Shown one piece after another: positions 6,844-14,073 of a DNA stretch of 64,000 bases; the stretch's first letter is position 1; each line of letters opens with the position of its first letter. The stretch covers positions 47,505-111,504 of the forward strand of contig NZ_JAFREM010000003.1 in assembly GCF_017377575.1 (NCBI RefSeq), in the 5' to 3' direction. The notes below the pieces were generated by a model that was given only the letters and a program-made list of their open reading frames with translations, had not been told where the DNA came from and did no database searches. This DNA comes from Candidatus Enterococcus moelleringii (lineage in GTDB: Bacteria; Bacillota; Bacilli; Lactobacillales; Enterococcaceae). The translations under genes were made by a program, and so were the position numbers.

Positions 6844-7062
6844 TTAGAATAGCTCTGTTTCTTGGACAGTCACGAATTCGGCGCTCACAACGGAGGCGAA
6901 TAGGCGAATACCGTGTTGCTTAAATAGGTGTAATTCTGTTAGTTCTTCCATCGCTGCTTTGATTTCAGCGGGTGTTTTATTAGTGTTTGGTTTGGTATAG
7001 CTCCAGGTATGCATCTTTTCTTGTTCGTTTCTGAAGCGAACCACTAATTTAGTTTCTGGCAT
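6844..7062 (-). CDS. DUF2922 family protein
   Basis: A 72-residue protein matching the DUF2922 pattern (VVRFRNEQEKMHTWSY, TPAEIKAAMEEL, GIRLFASVVSAEFV). ATG 7062 has a GGAGAAGCC sequence upstream. It follows the DUF1659 gene after 11 bases; adjacent DUF1659-DUF2922 pairs are common in Firmicutes and are thought to act together, but their role is unknown. About half the residues are shared with the N-terminus of the gene at 5637-6374, so the operon holds two paralogues. Confidence 0.85.
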   Translation of the reverse strand: MPETKLVVRFRNEQEKMHTWSYTKPNTNKTPAEIKAAMEELTELHLFKQHGIRLFASVVSAEFVTVQETELF

Positions 7063-7073
7063 AGGCTTCTCCT

Positions 7074-7289
7074 TTACTCCATGTTTTTAGTGACACGAGT
7101 TTGGTTAGTAACGATGACGCTGTCCAATGAACTTCCTGTTTGCCCCAGATCCGCCATGACTTCACCTAGTTTTACGATGTCGGCTTCTGCTGGATTTGAA
7201 ATGACGTTGCTGAAGTTGACTTTCTTTTGTTTGTCTTCGCCTTCTTGTTCGATTACTACTTGTAATTTTGTTCCCAATTGTTGAATCAT
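7074..7289 (-). CDS. DUF1659 family protein
   Basis: A 71-residue protein (LGTKLQVVIEQEG, KKVNFSNVISNPAEADIVKL) of the DUF1659 family, first gene of the minus-strand operon 7289-5637. ATG 7289 is preceded by CAGGAGGAAACACAA, an excellent ribosome-binding site, and gives the usual family length. The frame stays open upstream and encodes a short hydrophobic run, but that lies before the RBS and is unlikely to be translated. No catalytic residues are apparent. Confidence 0.85.
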   Translation of the reverse strand: MIQQLGTKLQVVIEQEGEDKQKKVNFSNVISNPAEADIVKLGEVMADLGQTGSSLDSVIVTNQTRVTKNME

Positions 7290-7383
7290 TTGTGTTTCCT
7301 CCTGATTAATTTTTTTGTTCCGGCCGGTGACTAAAAGATAAACTAAAAACGTAAAAAAACAAAACGCCATTCTGTCCAAAACC

Positions 7384-7403
7384 CATGAAAGTGAACGCTT
7401 TCA
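7384..7403. promoter_or_regulatory. Palindromic operator, cre-like, upstream of the DUF1659 operon
   Basis: ATGAAAGTGAACGCTTTCAT is a 20-bp near-palindrome (16 of 20 positions symmetric). On the minus strand TGAAAGCGTTCACT matches 13 of 14 positions of the CcpA cre consensus TGWNANCGNTNWCA. It lies 95 bases upstream of the DUF1659 start, where an operator would be expected. CcpA control is therefore possible but not shown. Confidence 0.4.
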
Positions 7404-7419
7404 TTTTTAGAATGTTGAT

Positions 7420-7859
7420 TTGATCGTACAGTAAAATTTACTAATGGAAAGTTTAGGGGTCGTTTGGAAACTTTCAGTGTAATGAAAAGAAAGGGATGAA
7501 AACTCTTCGTGACGGGTCTAATTGAATGAATTCAGAATTTTCTGAAAAAAATAATATAACAGCGGCTGATCAAGAATTATCCGGCTGTTCGAGAAAACGC
7601 CAAAAAAAATCCTGCCAGGAGGATTCCTGATAGGATGGCTGCTGCTAAATTCGGAGGTGGGAATTTCTTGAGAACAGAGTCTACATGCAAGTGGAGCTGG
7701 AACCTCAACTAGACAAATATACAGCAGAAATCATTGCTGCAAACCGATGAGAAAGAAACCACAATTTACCTGATTCTAGGTTTGACATTGACCGGCTTGG
7801 AAGAAGAATCGAGATGCAACGAAGTAAGCAGTTCGTAAGTCCCAGAGTCAAAAATAAAT
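7420..7859. other. Gene-poor stretch with possible decayed sequence
   Basis: No convincing gene. It holds an inverted repeat GAAAGTTT/AAACTTTC (7447-7454/7468-7475), an open frame at 7526-7630 without a ribosome-binding site, a minus-strand terminator at 7602-7625, and plus-strand fragments around 7669-7751 with GGAGGTGG before a TTG but stops in every frame soon after. This could be a degenerated gene or an untranslated RNA locus. Confidence 0.35.
7602..7625 (-). terminator. Minus-strand terminator without an obvious gene upstream
   Basis: Read on the minus strand, AATCCT-CCTGGC-AGGATT is followed by eight T residues. The only minus-strand gene upstream is bioY, more than 300 bases away behind its own strong hairpin. 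Either it backs up that terminator or it ends a small RNA. Confidence 0.45.
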
Positions 7860-7910
7860 AGTCCTCCCTCGACATGGTCTAATTAAACCGTTCGAGGGAG
7901 GACTGTTTTT
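7860..7910. terminator. Terminator of bioY, probably bidirectional
   Basis: A 13-bp perfect stem, AGTCCTCCCTCGA with TCGAGGGAGGACT (7860-7872/7892-7904), followed on the plus strand by GTTTTTC and on the minus strand by CTATTTATTTTT. bioY ends 15 bases away at 7925. Confidence 0.8.
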
Positions 7911-7924
7911 CTTTTGTTTGGTTT

Positions 7925-8467
7925 TTATTTTGAAAAAGATAATGTGCGGGACAAACGCTGTGAGATCAGATGTCCCAAGTAGCCAGCAGCTACCGCTTTA
8001 ATCAGACCAGGGATTAAGAAAGGGATCATTCCGGCAGAAAAAGCACCAGCCCAAGGCATGCCTGCACTCACCTTCAGCCATAGTGAGCCGAATACTAAAG
8101 TAACAAAGGCCCCAACAATATTGGCGAAGATCACCCAGAAATAATTTGAGGTGGTTTTCTCAATCAACCAGCCAGTCACTAATCCGTTGAAAATAAAGCC
8201 GACTAAAAATCCGCCAGTTGGACCGAATAAGGCGCTAATCCCAGCACTTCCTCCTGCGAAAACCGGCAGACCGATGCAGCCCATCAATAAGTAAACCAAG
8301 ATAGCCAGGGTTCCTGTTTTTTTACCTAGCACGGTTACGACAAATCCGACGGCAAATGTCTGCAAGGTTAAAGGAATTGGTCCAAAGGGAATAGTAAATT
8401 GGGCTAATACTCCGATCGCGGCCGCAAACATTCCGGCCATCACCATTTCACGACTTGATAATTTCAT
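7925..8467 (-). CDS. bioY: Biotin ECF transporter S component BioY
   Basis: A 180-residue membrane protein with about six hydrophobic segments. Family signatures are visible: an N-terminal GMFAAAIGVLAQFTIPFGPI stretch, then FAVGFVVTVLGKKTGTLAI, GLPVFAGGSAGISALFGPTGG and a GYLIS-type end. BioY binds biotin at the outer face and works with the shared ECF module (EcfA, EcfA', EcfT), encoded elsewhere. AGGAG lies before ATG 8467. It stands alone on the minus strand behind a promoter that overlaps BirA-like half-sites, so it should be repressed by biotin through BirA. Confidence 0.93.
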   Translation of the reverse strand: MKLSSREMVMAGMFAAAIGVLAQFTIPFGPIPLTLQTFAVGFVVTVLGKKTGTLAILVYLLMGCIGLPVFAGGSAGISALFGPTGGFLVGFIFNGLVTGWLIEKTTSNYFWVIFANIVGAFVTLVFGSLWLKVSAGMPWAGAFSAGMIPFLIPGLIKAVAAGYLGHLISQRLSRTLSFSK

Positions 8468-8480
8468 TTAAACTCCTACT

Positions 8481-8535
8481 TTCGTTAACTTGTATTTTTA
8501 TATTGGTTAACGAAAGTATACCGAGGGTTAACGAA
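8481..8535. promoter_or_regulatory. BirA-like operators of bioY
   Basis: TTCGTTAAC (8481-8489) and GTTAACGAA (8506-8514) form a nine-base inverted repeat with a 16-base spacer, the layout of biotin-repressor operators. A third identical half-site GTTAACGAA occurs at 8527-8535, exactly 21 bases from the second. The sites flank and overlap the bioY promoter. Confidence 0.75.
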
Positions 8536-8543
8536 AAAGTAAA
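8515..8543 (-). promoter_or_regulatory. bioY promoter
   Basis: On the minus strand TTTACT (8538-8543) and TATACT (8515-8520) are separated by 17 bases; the third BirA half-site lies within the spacer. Confidence 0.7.
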
Positions 8544-8696
8544 GTATAAATTTGGTACAATTGAAAAAAAGATCGATATCCAGTAGAAACCTGACCTACT
8601 ACTTAAAACGCTGAGACTTAAAAATTCGGCAATACATGCTGATGTGACAACAATCTTATGACGAAAGGTTGCTTGATAAATCTTTCTTCGGACAAT

Positions 8697-8730
8697 AAAA
8701 AAAGCTCAAAACCCGCAAAAGGTTTTGAGC
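8697..8730 (-). terminator. rpsD terminator
   Basis: GCTCAAAACC/GGTTTTGAGC ten-base-pair stem (8704-8713/8721-8730) followed on the minus strand by seven T residues, 14 bases after the rpsD stop. Confidence 0.92.
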
Positions 8731-8744
8731 AAACTGTAAAAATC

Positions 8745-9356
8745 TTACAGTAATTTGTTGTAGTATTCAACGACTAGAGCTTCGTCGATATCTGGGTTCA
8801 ATTCGTCACGTTCTGGTAAACGAGTTAATGAACCTTCTAATTTTTCATCATCAAAGCTTACGAAAGCTGGACGACCTAATGCAGATTCAACAGCTGCTTT
8901 AACAGTAACCATGTTGCGAGATTTTTCGCGGATAGAGATTACTTGGCCAACTTCTACTTCGTATGAAGGGATGTCAACACGTTTGCCATCAACCATAACA
9001 TGGCCGTGGTTAACTAATTGACGAGCTTGGCGACGAGTTGAAGCCAAACCTAAGCGATAAACAACATTGTCCAAACGACGTTCTAGTAAGATCATGAAGT
9101 TAACACCGTGTTTACCTTCTTTGATTTTGCTAGCGCGTACGAACATGTTACGGAATTGACGTTCATTTAAGCCGTAAGTGAAACGTAGTTTTTGTTTTTC
9201 AGCCATTTGCAAGCCGTATTCTGATTTTTTGCCACGGCTGTTTGGTCCATGTTGACCTGGTGCATAAGGGCGACGTGCTAATTCTTTGCCTGTTCCTGAT
9301 AAAGAAATACCAAGACGACGAGACTGTTTCCATGATGGTCCTGTATAACGAGACAT
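8745..9356 (-). CDS. rpsD: 30S ribosomal protein S4 (uS4)
   Basis: A 203-residue protein with the uS4 N-terminal [20 protein letters not shown] region and the central S4 RNA-binding motif ([39 protein letters not shown]). S4 nucleates 30S assembly by binding 16S rRNA and represses its own mRNA in Firmicutes. It lacks the zinc-binding cysteines of the C+ form. The gene is monocistronic, with a long structured 5' leader and a strong terminator, as in other Firmicutes where rpsD stands apart from the large ribosomal operons. GGAGG lies nine bases upstream of ATG 9356. Confidence 0.98.
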   Translation of the reverse strand: MSRYTGPSWKQSRRLGISLSGTGKELARRPYAPGQHGPNSRGKKSEYGLQMAEKQKLRFTYGLNERQFRNMFVRASKIKEGKHGVNFMILLERRLDNVVYRLGLASTRRQARQLVNHGHVMVDGKRVDIPSYEVEVGQVISIREKSRNMVTVKAAVESALGRPAFVSFDDEKLEGSLTRLPERDELNPDIDEALVVEYYNKLL

Positions 9357-9399
9357 TTAAAAATTCCTCCAATAAATTGTATTTGGAGTAAAATAATCC

Positions 9400-9500
9400 G
9401 TTGAAAAATTCACATCCGTGTAGTTCGTTCTTCAATCTTCACCTTTGCAGCCGCGGTTACGCAATTGAACCTGAAATTCTCAAGGCAACGAACTGGTGAC
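9400..9500 (-). promoter_or_regulatory. Probable S4-binding autoregulatory leader of rpsD
   Basis: The rpsD transcript has a leader of roughly 175 bases. AACGAACT (9487-9494) pairs perfectly with AGTTCGTT (9422-9429), enclosing a region with GCCTTGAGAATTT and a GC-rich CCGCGGCTGC core. This matches the general form of the S4 leader in Bacillus and relatives, where S4 binds a pseudoknot in its own mRNA. Assignment is from layout and memory of the motif, not a covariance search. Confidence 0.6.
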
Positions 9501-9540
9501 GGGCTATTATTTTTCTGCTGCATTATTTTACACAAAGTTC

Positions 9541-9570
9541 AGTATAACCGATTCTAACAGGATTCGTCAA
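9541..9570 (-). promoter_or_regulatory. rpsD promoter
   Basis: TTGACG (9565-9570, minus strand) and TATACT (9541-9546) with an 18-base spacer. Confidence 0.65.
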
Positions 9571-9654
9571 GCTGTAATTGACGTCTGGTTCTTAAGAATC
9601 TCTTTAGGAATTCGTAACAATTGTGGGTTTTCGGTGTGTTTTCATCAAATTGTT

Positions 9655-9683
9655 TTGCAAATTTCACAAACTTTCACTAAAAT
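9655..9683 (+). promoter_or_regulatory. Promoter of the HAD phosphatase gene
   Basis: TTGCAA (9655-9660) and TAAAAT (9678-9683) with a 17-base spacer, about 55 bases before the ATG. Confidence 0.6.
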
Positions 9684-9737
9684 AGCACTACATGCACAGT
9701 TACTATAGTAGGCAAATACATAATATGGAGACGTGGA

Positions 9738-10517
9738 ATGGAAAGAAAACTAATTGCACTAGACATTGATGGTACGTTGTTAAACAGTCAAAGAGAACCG
9801 TTGGAAAGCACAATGAAAGCATTGCAGGCACTTCGCCAAGCAGGGCACTTAGTCATTATTGCAACTGGTCGTTCACGTTTATTAGCTGGCGAAGTCATTC
9901 ATAAGCTAGGCTGCACCAATTATATCGTGTGCAATGGCTCAGCAGCATTTATGGATCACGAACAGGTTTATAAGCATTTGTTAGATCGGGAAGCGCTGGT
10001 TCGCTTAATCGCTTTTGCCAAAGAGCGTCAAAAGGATGTTTCCTTGTTTGGTCTAGATTCAATTGCCCGCGTAACAGATTTCGATGTTCCTTTAGTCGCT
10101 GACGCAATGGATTCCTTTGGAGGTATCATGCCTCATTATGAGTCAGAATTTTTGAATCATCACGAAGTGTATCAAGGCTGTGTCTTTTTCGATTCCTCAA
10201 TGGATGAAGAATTTACTAAGGCCTTTCCAGAGTTCCGTTTCGTCCGTTGGCATAAAAACAGCGTGGATATCATCCCCCGGCACGGTTCCAAGGCTGAAAC
10301 CATTTTAGCACTGGCACAAAAAGTAGGGATTGACCCAGAACATGTCATTACCTTTGGCGATGGCAACAACGATGTGGAAATGCTCCGCTTAGCAGGTACA
10401 GGAGTTGCAATGGGGAACGCCGCTTCTCATGTACAGGAAGCTGCCAACATTGTCACAGATACCAACGATCAAGACGGTATCTACAAAGCCTTGCGACAAT
10501 TAGAATTGGTCCATTAA
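9738..10517 (+). CDS. Cof-type HAD-IIB family phosphatase
   Basis: A 259-residue cytoplasmic hydrolase of the haloacid dehalogenase superfamily. Motif I is DIDGTLLNS with the nucleophile and acid/base aspartates, motif II is ATGR, motif III lysine lies near residue 190 and motif IV is GDGNNDVEML. The C2-type cap between motifs II and III places it with Cof/YidA/YwpJ proteins that dephosphorylate sugar phosphates, FMN or similar small molecules; the substrate cannot be named. It has its own promoter and terminator and is divergent from rpsD. Confidence 0.93.
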   Translation: MERKLIALDIDGTLLNSQREPLESTMKALQALRQAGHLVIIATGRSRLLAGEVIHKLGCTNYIVCNGSAAFMDHEQVYKHLLDREALVRLIAFAKERQKDVSLFGLDSIARVTDFDVPLVADAMDSFGGIMPHYESEFLNHHEVYQGCVFFDSSMDEEFTKAFPEFRFVRWHKNSVDIIPRHGSKAETILALAQKVGIDPEHVITFGDGNNDVEMLRLAGTGVAMGNAASHVQEAANIVTDTNDQDGIYKALRQLELVH

Positions 10518-10532
10518 TAGAATAGTCCATTT

Positions 10533-10560
10533 AAGACCGGCAGATGCCGGTCTTTTTTTT
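10533..10560 (+). terminator. Terminator of the HAD phosphatase gene
   Basis: AAGACCGGC-AGAT-GCCGGTCTT followed by six further T residues. Confidence 0.93.
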
Positions 10561-10998
10561 GCCATTTCCCAAAAACTCGTTATTTAATATTCAAAAGCTT
10601 GTAAAAGGAATTATTAGCTGTTAGCATGTTATATGTGCGTTATTTCTTCTGTAATGGTCAAAATATTTATTCTTTTTAACTGAATTTAATTTATATTGAC
10701 GTTATTGTTAGACAGGAGTTTAAATTGAAGTTTTGCAGTTGTGCAGCAATCAAGATCGCTCATTTATGACTGGAATATTGAGAAAAAGATGACAATTGTT
10801 TTGGGGAGAACAACCAGTATGAAAGCGTCTTGAGTAAGTTTAACAAGGGGATAAAAATAAAAAATTCCTTTTTATGGGGAGTATTTAAGCGAGGTCAAAG
10901 CAGAAACTGCCGTTATCGTTGGTTTTTGCCTTGAACTATTTGAAAACTTGCTCCTTAGGCTTGCAACTTGCAAAATTCAACGTGAAAGGGTGATAAAT
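10561..10998. other. AT-rich intergenic region before the DUF805 gene
   Basis: Nothing with gene character is seen. TTGACG near 10697 with TTTAAA 17 bases on is a weak promoter candidate. Very short ORFs with RBS-like sequences (14 codons from TTG 10725; 4 codons from ATG 10819) are probably chance. The stretch may be a long 5' leader. Confidence 0.35.
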
Positions 10999-13101
10999 AT
11001 GCACAAAAAAAATCAACTATCGGGTAAAGTAGGGTTTATCCGAGCGCTGATGGACTATGTTCACGGCTATGCCGATTTCAAGGGGCGTACCACAAGAGCC
11101 GGTTTTTGGTGGGTAAACCTGGTGATCGCCATTTTCCATCTGCTTTTTTTCTTGGTGTTGTTTCAGGCGGATCTATCAATCATGTGGGATGCGGTACTGC
11201 TTTTTCGCTATGGGTACCTTGATCAAAACGGCATCAATAAAGAGACGCTTACTTCGCTTTTGCATGTACTGCCGCTGCTCGTTTTCTATGGTCTAATCTG
11301 TCTGGGAATACTTATTCCTTCGATCGCGCTGTTTTGTCGCCGTATGCGAGATGCAGGACTAAAAGGTCGAGGCTTTGCGGTCCATTGTGCAGCCATCGGG
11401 ATCTTACTTGCTTTGCAATATGCCATCCATCTGCAAAAAAAGCTGGTGGGACTTTCTTCGTTTGGTGAGCTGATTATGGGTGCTTGTATATTTCTAACGA
11501 GTTGTTTAGCTGTGGAACTGCTTATCTTTACTTTTTTGCCTTCGAATTGGTTAACGACAACTAGTAAAAAGCCGCTGGCCCAGTTTTTCTTCCGCAGAAA
11601 GCCACGAGAAAGGAACATTCACGTGGTTGAGAAGCCTGTCAAAATTAAAATGCCGAAGCAAACAGCGGCAGTTGCTCAAAGTGAGCCGGTTAAACAGCCA
11701 CAAGCTAGAGTACAGAAAATTGAAGAGCCGAAAATAGAACACAAAAGAAGTACAAATTCTTCTGCTGGTAAAAAGAAGTTAGCACAATTTCTTTTCCAAA
11801 CAAAGGCGCCGGAAAGCAGCGCAGCCCCGGTTGTTCAGCCGGTCAAAGCTAAAGTGCCGAAGCCGGCAGAATCAGTTGTCCAAAGCGAGCCGGCCAAACA
11901 GTCGCAAGCTAGAGTACAGAAAATTGAAGAGCCGAAAATAGAACACAAAAGAAGTACAAATTCTTCAGCTGGTAAAAAGAAGTGGACGCAGTTTTTCTTC
12001 CAAACAAAGGCACCGGAAAGCAGCGCAGCCCCGGTTGAACAACCGGCCAAAGCTAAAATGCCGCAGCCGATAGAACCAGTTGTCCAAAGCGAGCCGGGAA
12101 AACAGCCGCAAGCTAGAGTACAAAAAATTGAAGAGCCGAAAATAGAACACAAAAGAAGTACAAATTCTTCTGCTGGTAAAAAGAAGTTAGCACAATTTCT
12201 CTTCCAAACAAAGGCGCCGGAAAGCAGCGCAGCCCCGGTTGAACAACCGGCCAAAGCTAAAATGCCGAAGCAAGCAACAGCAGTTGTCCAAAGTGAGCTG
12301 GTTAAACAGCCGCAAGCGAAAGAACAGAAAAGTGAAGAACCGAAAATAAAACATAAAAAACCTGCAAGCTCTTCTGAGAAGCAAAACAAAAAAAGATCAG
12401 AAGGTTTGTTGGTAGAACTGTCACGGGGGTTGAATATGGGACGCTATTTAAATACAGCATTTTACGCCATTTTCTTTTGCTTAATCACGGCTTTCTTAGG
12501 GATTGGTTTTGGCGGTGTCGATGAGGTCACTTCCGATGTCTGCTTTTTCCTGGCATTTGTGACCTATGTCGGTGCGCTCTTGCTGTTTTTACTGCAAATG
12601 GTGGTAAATCTTGTGGGCAGCTTCCGCTCTTTCCAAATTTCTACTGAACAGATTGTCTTAGTATGTGCTTGTTTAGGGATCGTGTCCATGTATACTGGCA
12701 ACGCAGCATTCTCATTGATTATCACGCTGGTAGTTTTGTTTTTAGACAAAAAGACCTATCAAATGCTGCTGAAAAGCAACATTACAAAAAACTTTGAATA
12801 TACCTTGTCCTTCTTTAAATTAATTTGGATTACCTTTTATGGGGCAATGTATGCGGTGGGGGAGTTCCATTCGGTTATTTACAGCTTTGGTGCGAAATGT
12901 ATGAACGAACTCTACACGACACCATTCTTTACCGAGCTTGCCAGCGACTTGTTTCCGACACTATGCACCTTTATCCTGTGGCCGATTCTGCTGCTGGTAT
13001 TACACGTAGTGGTATCCTTTACCGTTCAATCAAATAAAAAGCATACGACCAATCGAAAACTTGATGAAGGAATTATCCTGTCAGAAACAAATCCGGAATA
13101 A
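10999..13101 (+). CDS. DUF805 membrane protein with four tandem 68-residue repeats
   Basis: A 700-residue protein; ATG 10999 is preferred because GAAAGGGTG sits eight bases before it. Residues about 15-185 are a DUF805 domain: the DFKGRTTRAGFWW signature and four hydrophobic helices with CRRMRDAGLKG. Residues 190-461 are four cytoplasmic-looking repeats of exactly 68 residues, Lys/Glu/Pro/Ala-rich, each with KIEEPKIEHKRS. Residues about 470-690 hold at least five more hydrophobic segments. DUF805 function is unknown; long repeat inserts like this are not usual for the family, whose members are mostly 110-180 residues. Monocistronic, with its own terminator. Confidence 0.85.
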   Translation: MHKKNQLSGKVGFIRALMDYVHGYADFKGRTTRAGFWWVNLVIAIFHLLFFLVLFQADLSIMWDAVLLFRYGYLDQNGINKETLTSLLHVLPLLVFYGLICLGILIPSIALFCRRMRDAGLKGRGFAVHCAAIGILLALQYAIHLQKKLVGLSSFGELIMGACIFLTSCLAVELLIFTFLPSNWLTTTSKKPLAQFFFRRKPRERNIHVVEKPVKIKMPKQTAAVAQSEPVKQPQARVQKIEEPKIEHKRSTNSSAGKKKLAQFLFQTKAPESSAAPVVQPVKAKVPKPAESVVQSEPAKQSQARVQKIEEPKIEHKRSTNSSAGKKKWTQFFFQTKAPESSAAPVEQPAKAKMPQPIEPVVQSEPGKQPQARVQKIEEPKIEHKRSTNSSAGKKKLAQFLFQTKAPESSAAPVEQPAKAKMPKQATAVVQSELVKQPQAKEQKSEEPKIKHKKPASSSEKQNKKRSEGLLVELSRGLNMGRYLNTAFYAIFFCLITAFLGIGFGGVDEVTSDVCFFLAFVTYVGALLLFLLQMVVNLVGSFRSFQISTEQIVLVCACLGIVSMYTGNAAFSLIITLVVLFLDKKTYQMLLKSNITKNFEYTLSFFKLIWITFYGAMYAVGEFHSVIYSFGAKCMNELYTTPFFTELASDLFPTLCTFILWPILLLVLHVVVSFTVQSNKKHTTNRKLDEGIILSETNPE
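11566..12381 (+). repeat. Four tandem 204-bp in-frame repeats
   Basis: Copies start at 11566, 11770, 11974 and 12178. A block beginning CAAGCTAGAGTACA recurs at 11701, 11905, 12109 and, degenerate, at 12313, always 204 bases apart. Copies 2 to 4 are nearly identical over long stretches while the start of copy 1 and end of copy 4 have diverged, the usual sign of expansion by recombination from the middle of an array. The unit is a multiple of three, so copy-number change keeps the frame. Confidence 0.95.
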
Positions 13102-13109
13102 AGGGAGTG

Positions 13110-13147
13110 AACTAGAATTCTATCACAGAGTTCTAGTTTTCTTTTTC
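13110..13147 (+). terminator. Terminator of the DUF805 gene
   Basis: AACTAGAATTCT pairs with AGAGTTCTAGTT (one G-U pair) across a five-base loop, followed by TTCTTTTTC. Confidence 0.85.
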
Positions 13148-13202
13148 GAAAAGAACAAGCTTTGGTTAAAAGTAAAATATCGGTTATTTGTGTCAAGATA
13201 GA

Positions 13203-13232
13203 TTCGCAATTCCGCGAAAAAACTACTATAAT
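13203..13232 (+). promoter_or_regulatory. Promoter of the ymdB-ricA-mutSL operon
   Basis: TATAAT at 13227-13232 with TTCGCA at 13203-13208 and an 18-base spacer. Confidence 0.55.
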
Positions 13233-13266
13233 AGTACAAGATGTTAACTAGAGAAGGGGAGAAAGT

Positions 13267-14061
13267 GTGCGGTTATTATTTGTAGGGGATGTTGTTGGCT
13301 CGTTGGGAAGAAAGATGATCAGTGATTACTTGCCGCGTTTGAAGAAGAAGTATCATCCGCAGTTGACGATTGTCAATGGGGAAAACGCAGCAGCTGGTCG
13401 GGGGATTACCGAAAAGATTTATAAAGGCTTCTTGCAGGATGGTGTAGATATTGTCACCATGGGGAATCATACATGGGACAACAAGGCAATTTTTGAGTTT
13501 ATTCACGATGCAAAGACCTTGGTCCGTCCGGCGAATTTTCCAGAAGGAACTGCGGGGCAAGGTATGGTGTTTGTAAAGATAAACACTGAAGAAATCGCCA
13601 TTATCAATTTGCAAGCTCGCTCATTTATGGTAGATTTGGATGATCCGTTCCGCAAAGCTGATCAGCTGATTGAAGAAGCAAGGGCTCGAACACCGTTTAT
13701 TTTCGTTGATTTCCATGGGGAAACCACCAGCGAAAAGCAAGCGATGGGCTGGTATTTGGATGGTCGTGCGTCAGCAGTAGTAGGAACACATACCCATGTG
13801 CAAACCAATGACTCACGCATTTTACCCAAAGGAACGGCTTATCTAACGGATGTCGGCATGACCGGTCCGTATGATGGTATTTTAGGGATGAAGAAAGAAC
13901 CAATTTTAGAGAAGTTTTTAACGGCGATGCCGCAACGTTTTGAAGTAATTGAAAGTGGACGTTCTGTGCTGTCTGCTTGTGTGATCGATCTGGACAAAAA
14001 CGGATTGGCCCAAAAAATTGAAGCTGTACAGATTAGTGATGATCGTCCGTTTCGTGAATAG
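13267..14061 (+). CDS. ymdB: YmdB-family metallophosphoesterase
   Basis: A 264-residue phosphodiesterase. Metal ligands sit in GDVVG, NGENAAAGRGIT, GNHTWDN, DFHGETTSEK and GTHTHVQTND, all conserved. B. subtilis YmdB hydrolyses 2',3'- and 3',5'-cyclic nucleotides and affects biofilm and motility decisions. The start is GTG 13267 behind GGGGAG. It is followed 12 bases later by a RicA-type gene and then mutSL; ymdB, ymcA and mutSL are also neighbours in Bacillus, so the context is ancestral. Confidence 0.93.
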   Translation: MRLLFVGDVVGSLGRKMISDYLPRLKKKYHPQLTIVNGENAAAGRGITEKIYKGFLQDGVDIVTMGNHTWDNKAIFEFIHDAKTLVRPANFPEGTAGQGMVFVKINTEEIAIINLQARSFMVDLDDPFRKADQLIEEARARTPFIFVDFHGETTSEKQAMGWYLDGRASAVVGTHTHVQTNDSRILPKGTAYLTDVGMTGPYDGILGMKKEPILEKFLTAMPQRFEVIESGRSVLSACVIDLDKNGLAQKIEAVQISDDRPFRE

Positions 14062-14073
14062 GAGTGAACAACC

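Noticed and set aside
7290..7369. N-terminal hydrophobic extension of the DUF1659 gene
   Set aside because: The frame is open, but a strong RBS sits right before ATG 7289 and the family is normally about 70 residues.
7526..7630. 34-codon plus-strand ORF
   Set aside because: No ribosome-binding site and it ends inside the minus-strand terminator hairpin.
10725..10769. 14-codon ORF from TTG with AGGAG upstream
   Set aside because: Too short and without context; kept only as a remark on the intergenic region.
11566..12381. CRISPR-like regular repeats
   Set aside because: The unit is 204 bases, fully coding and without spacers; this is a protein tandem repeat.
11835..12389. Long minus-strand open frame opposite the DUF805 repeats
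   Set aside because: It is a shadow of the in-frame 204-bp repeats; its apparent Cys/Leu/Phe repeat pattern is just the complement of the Lys/Glu/Pro codons.
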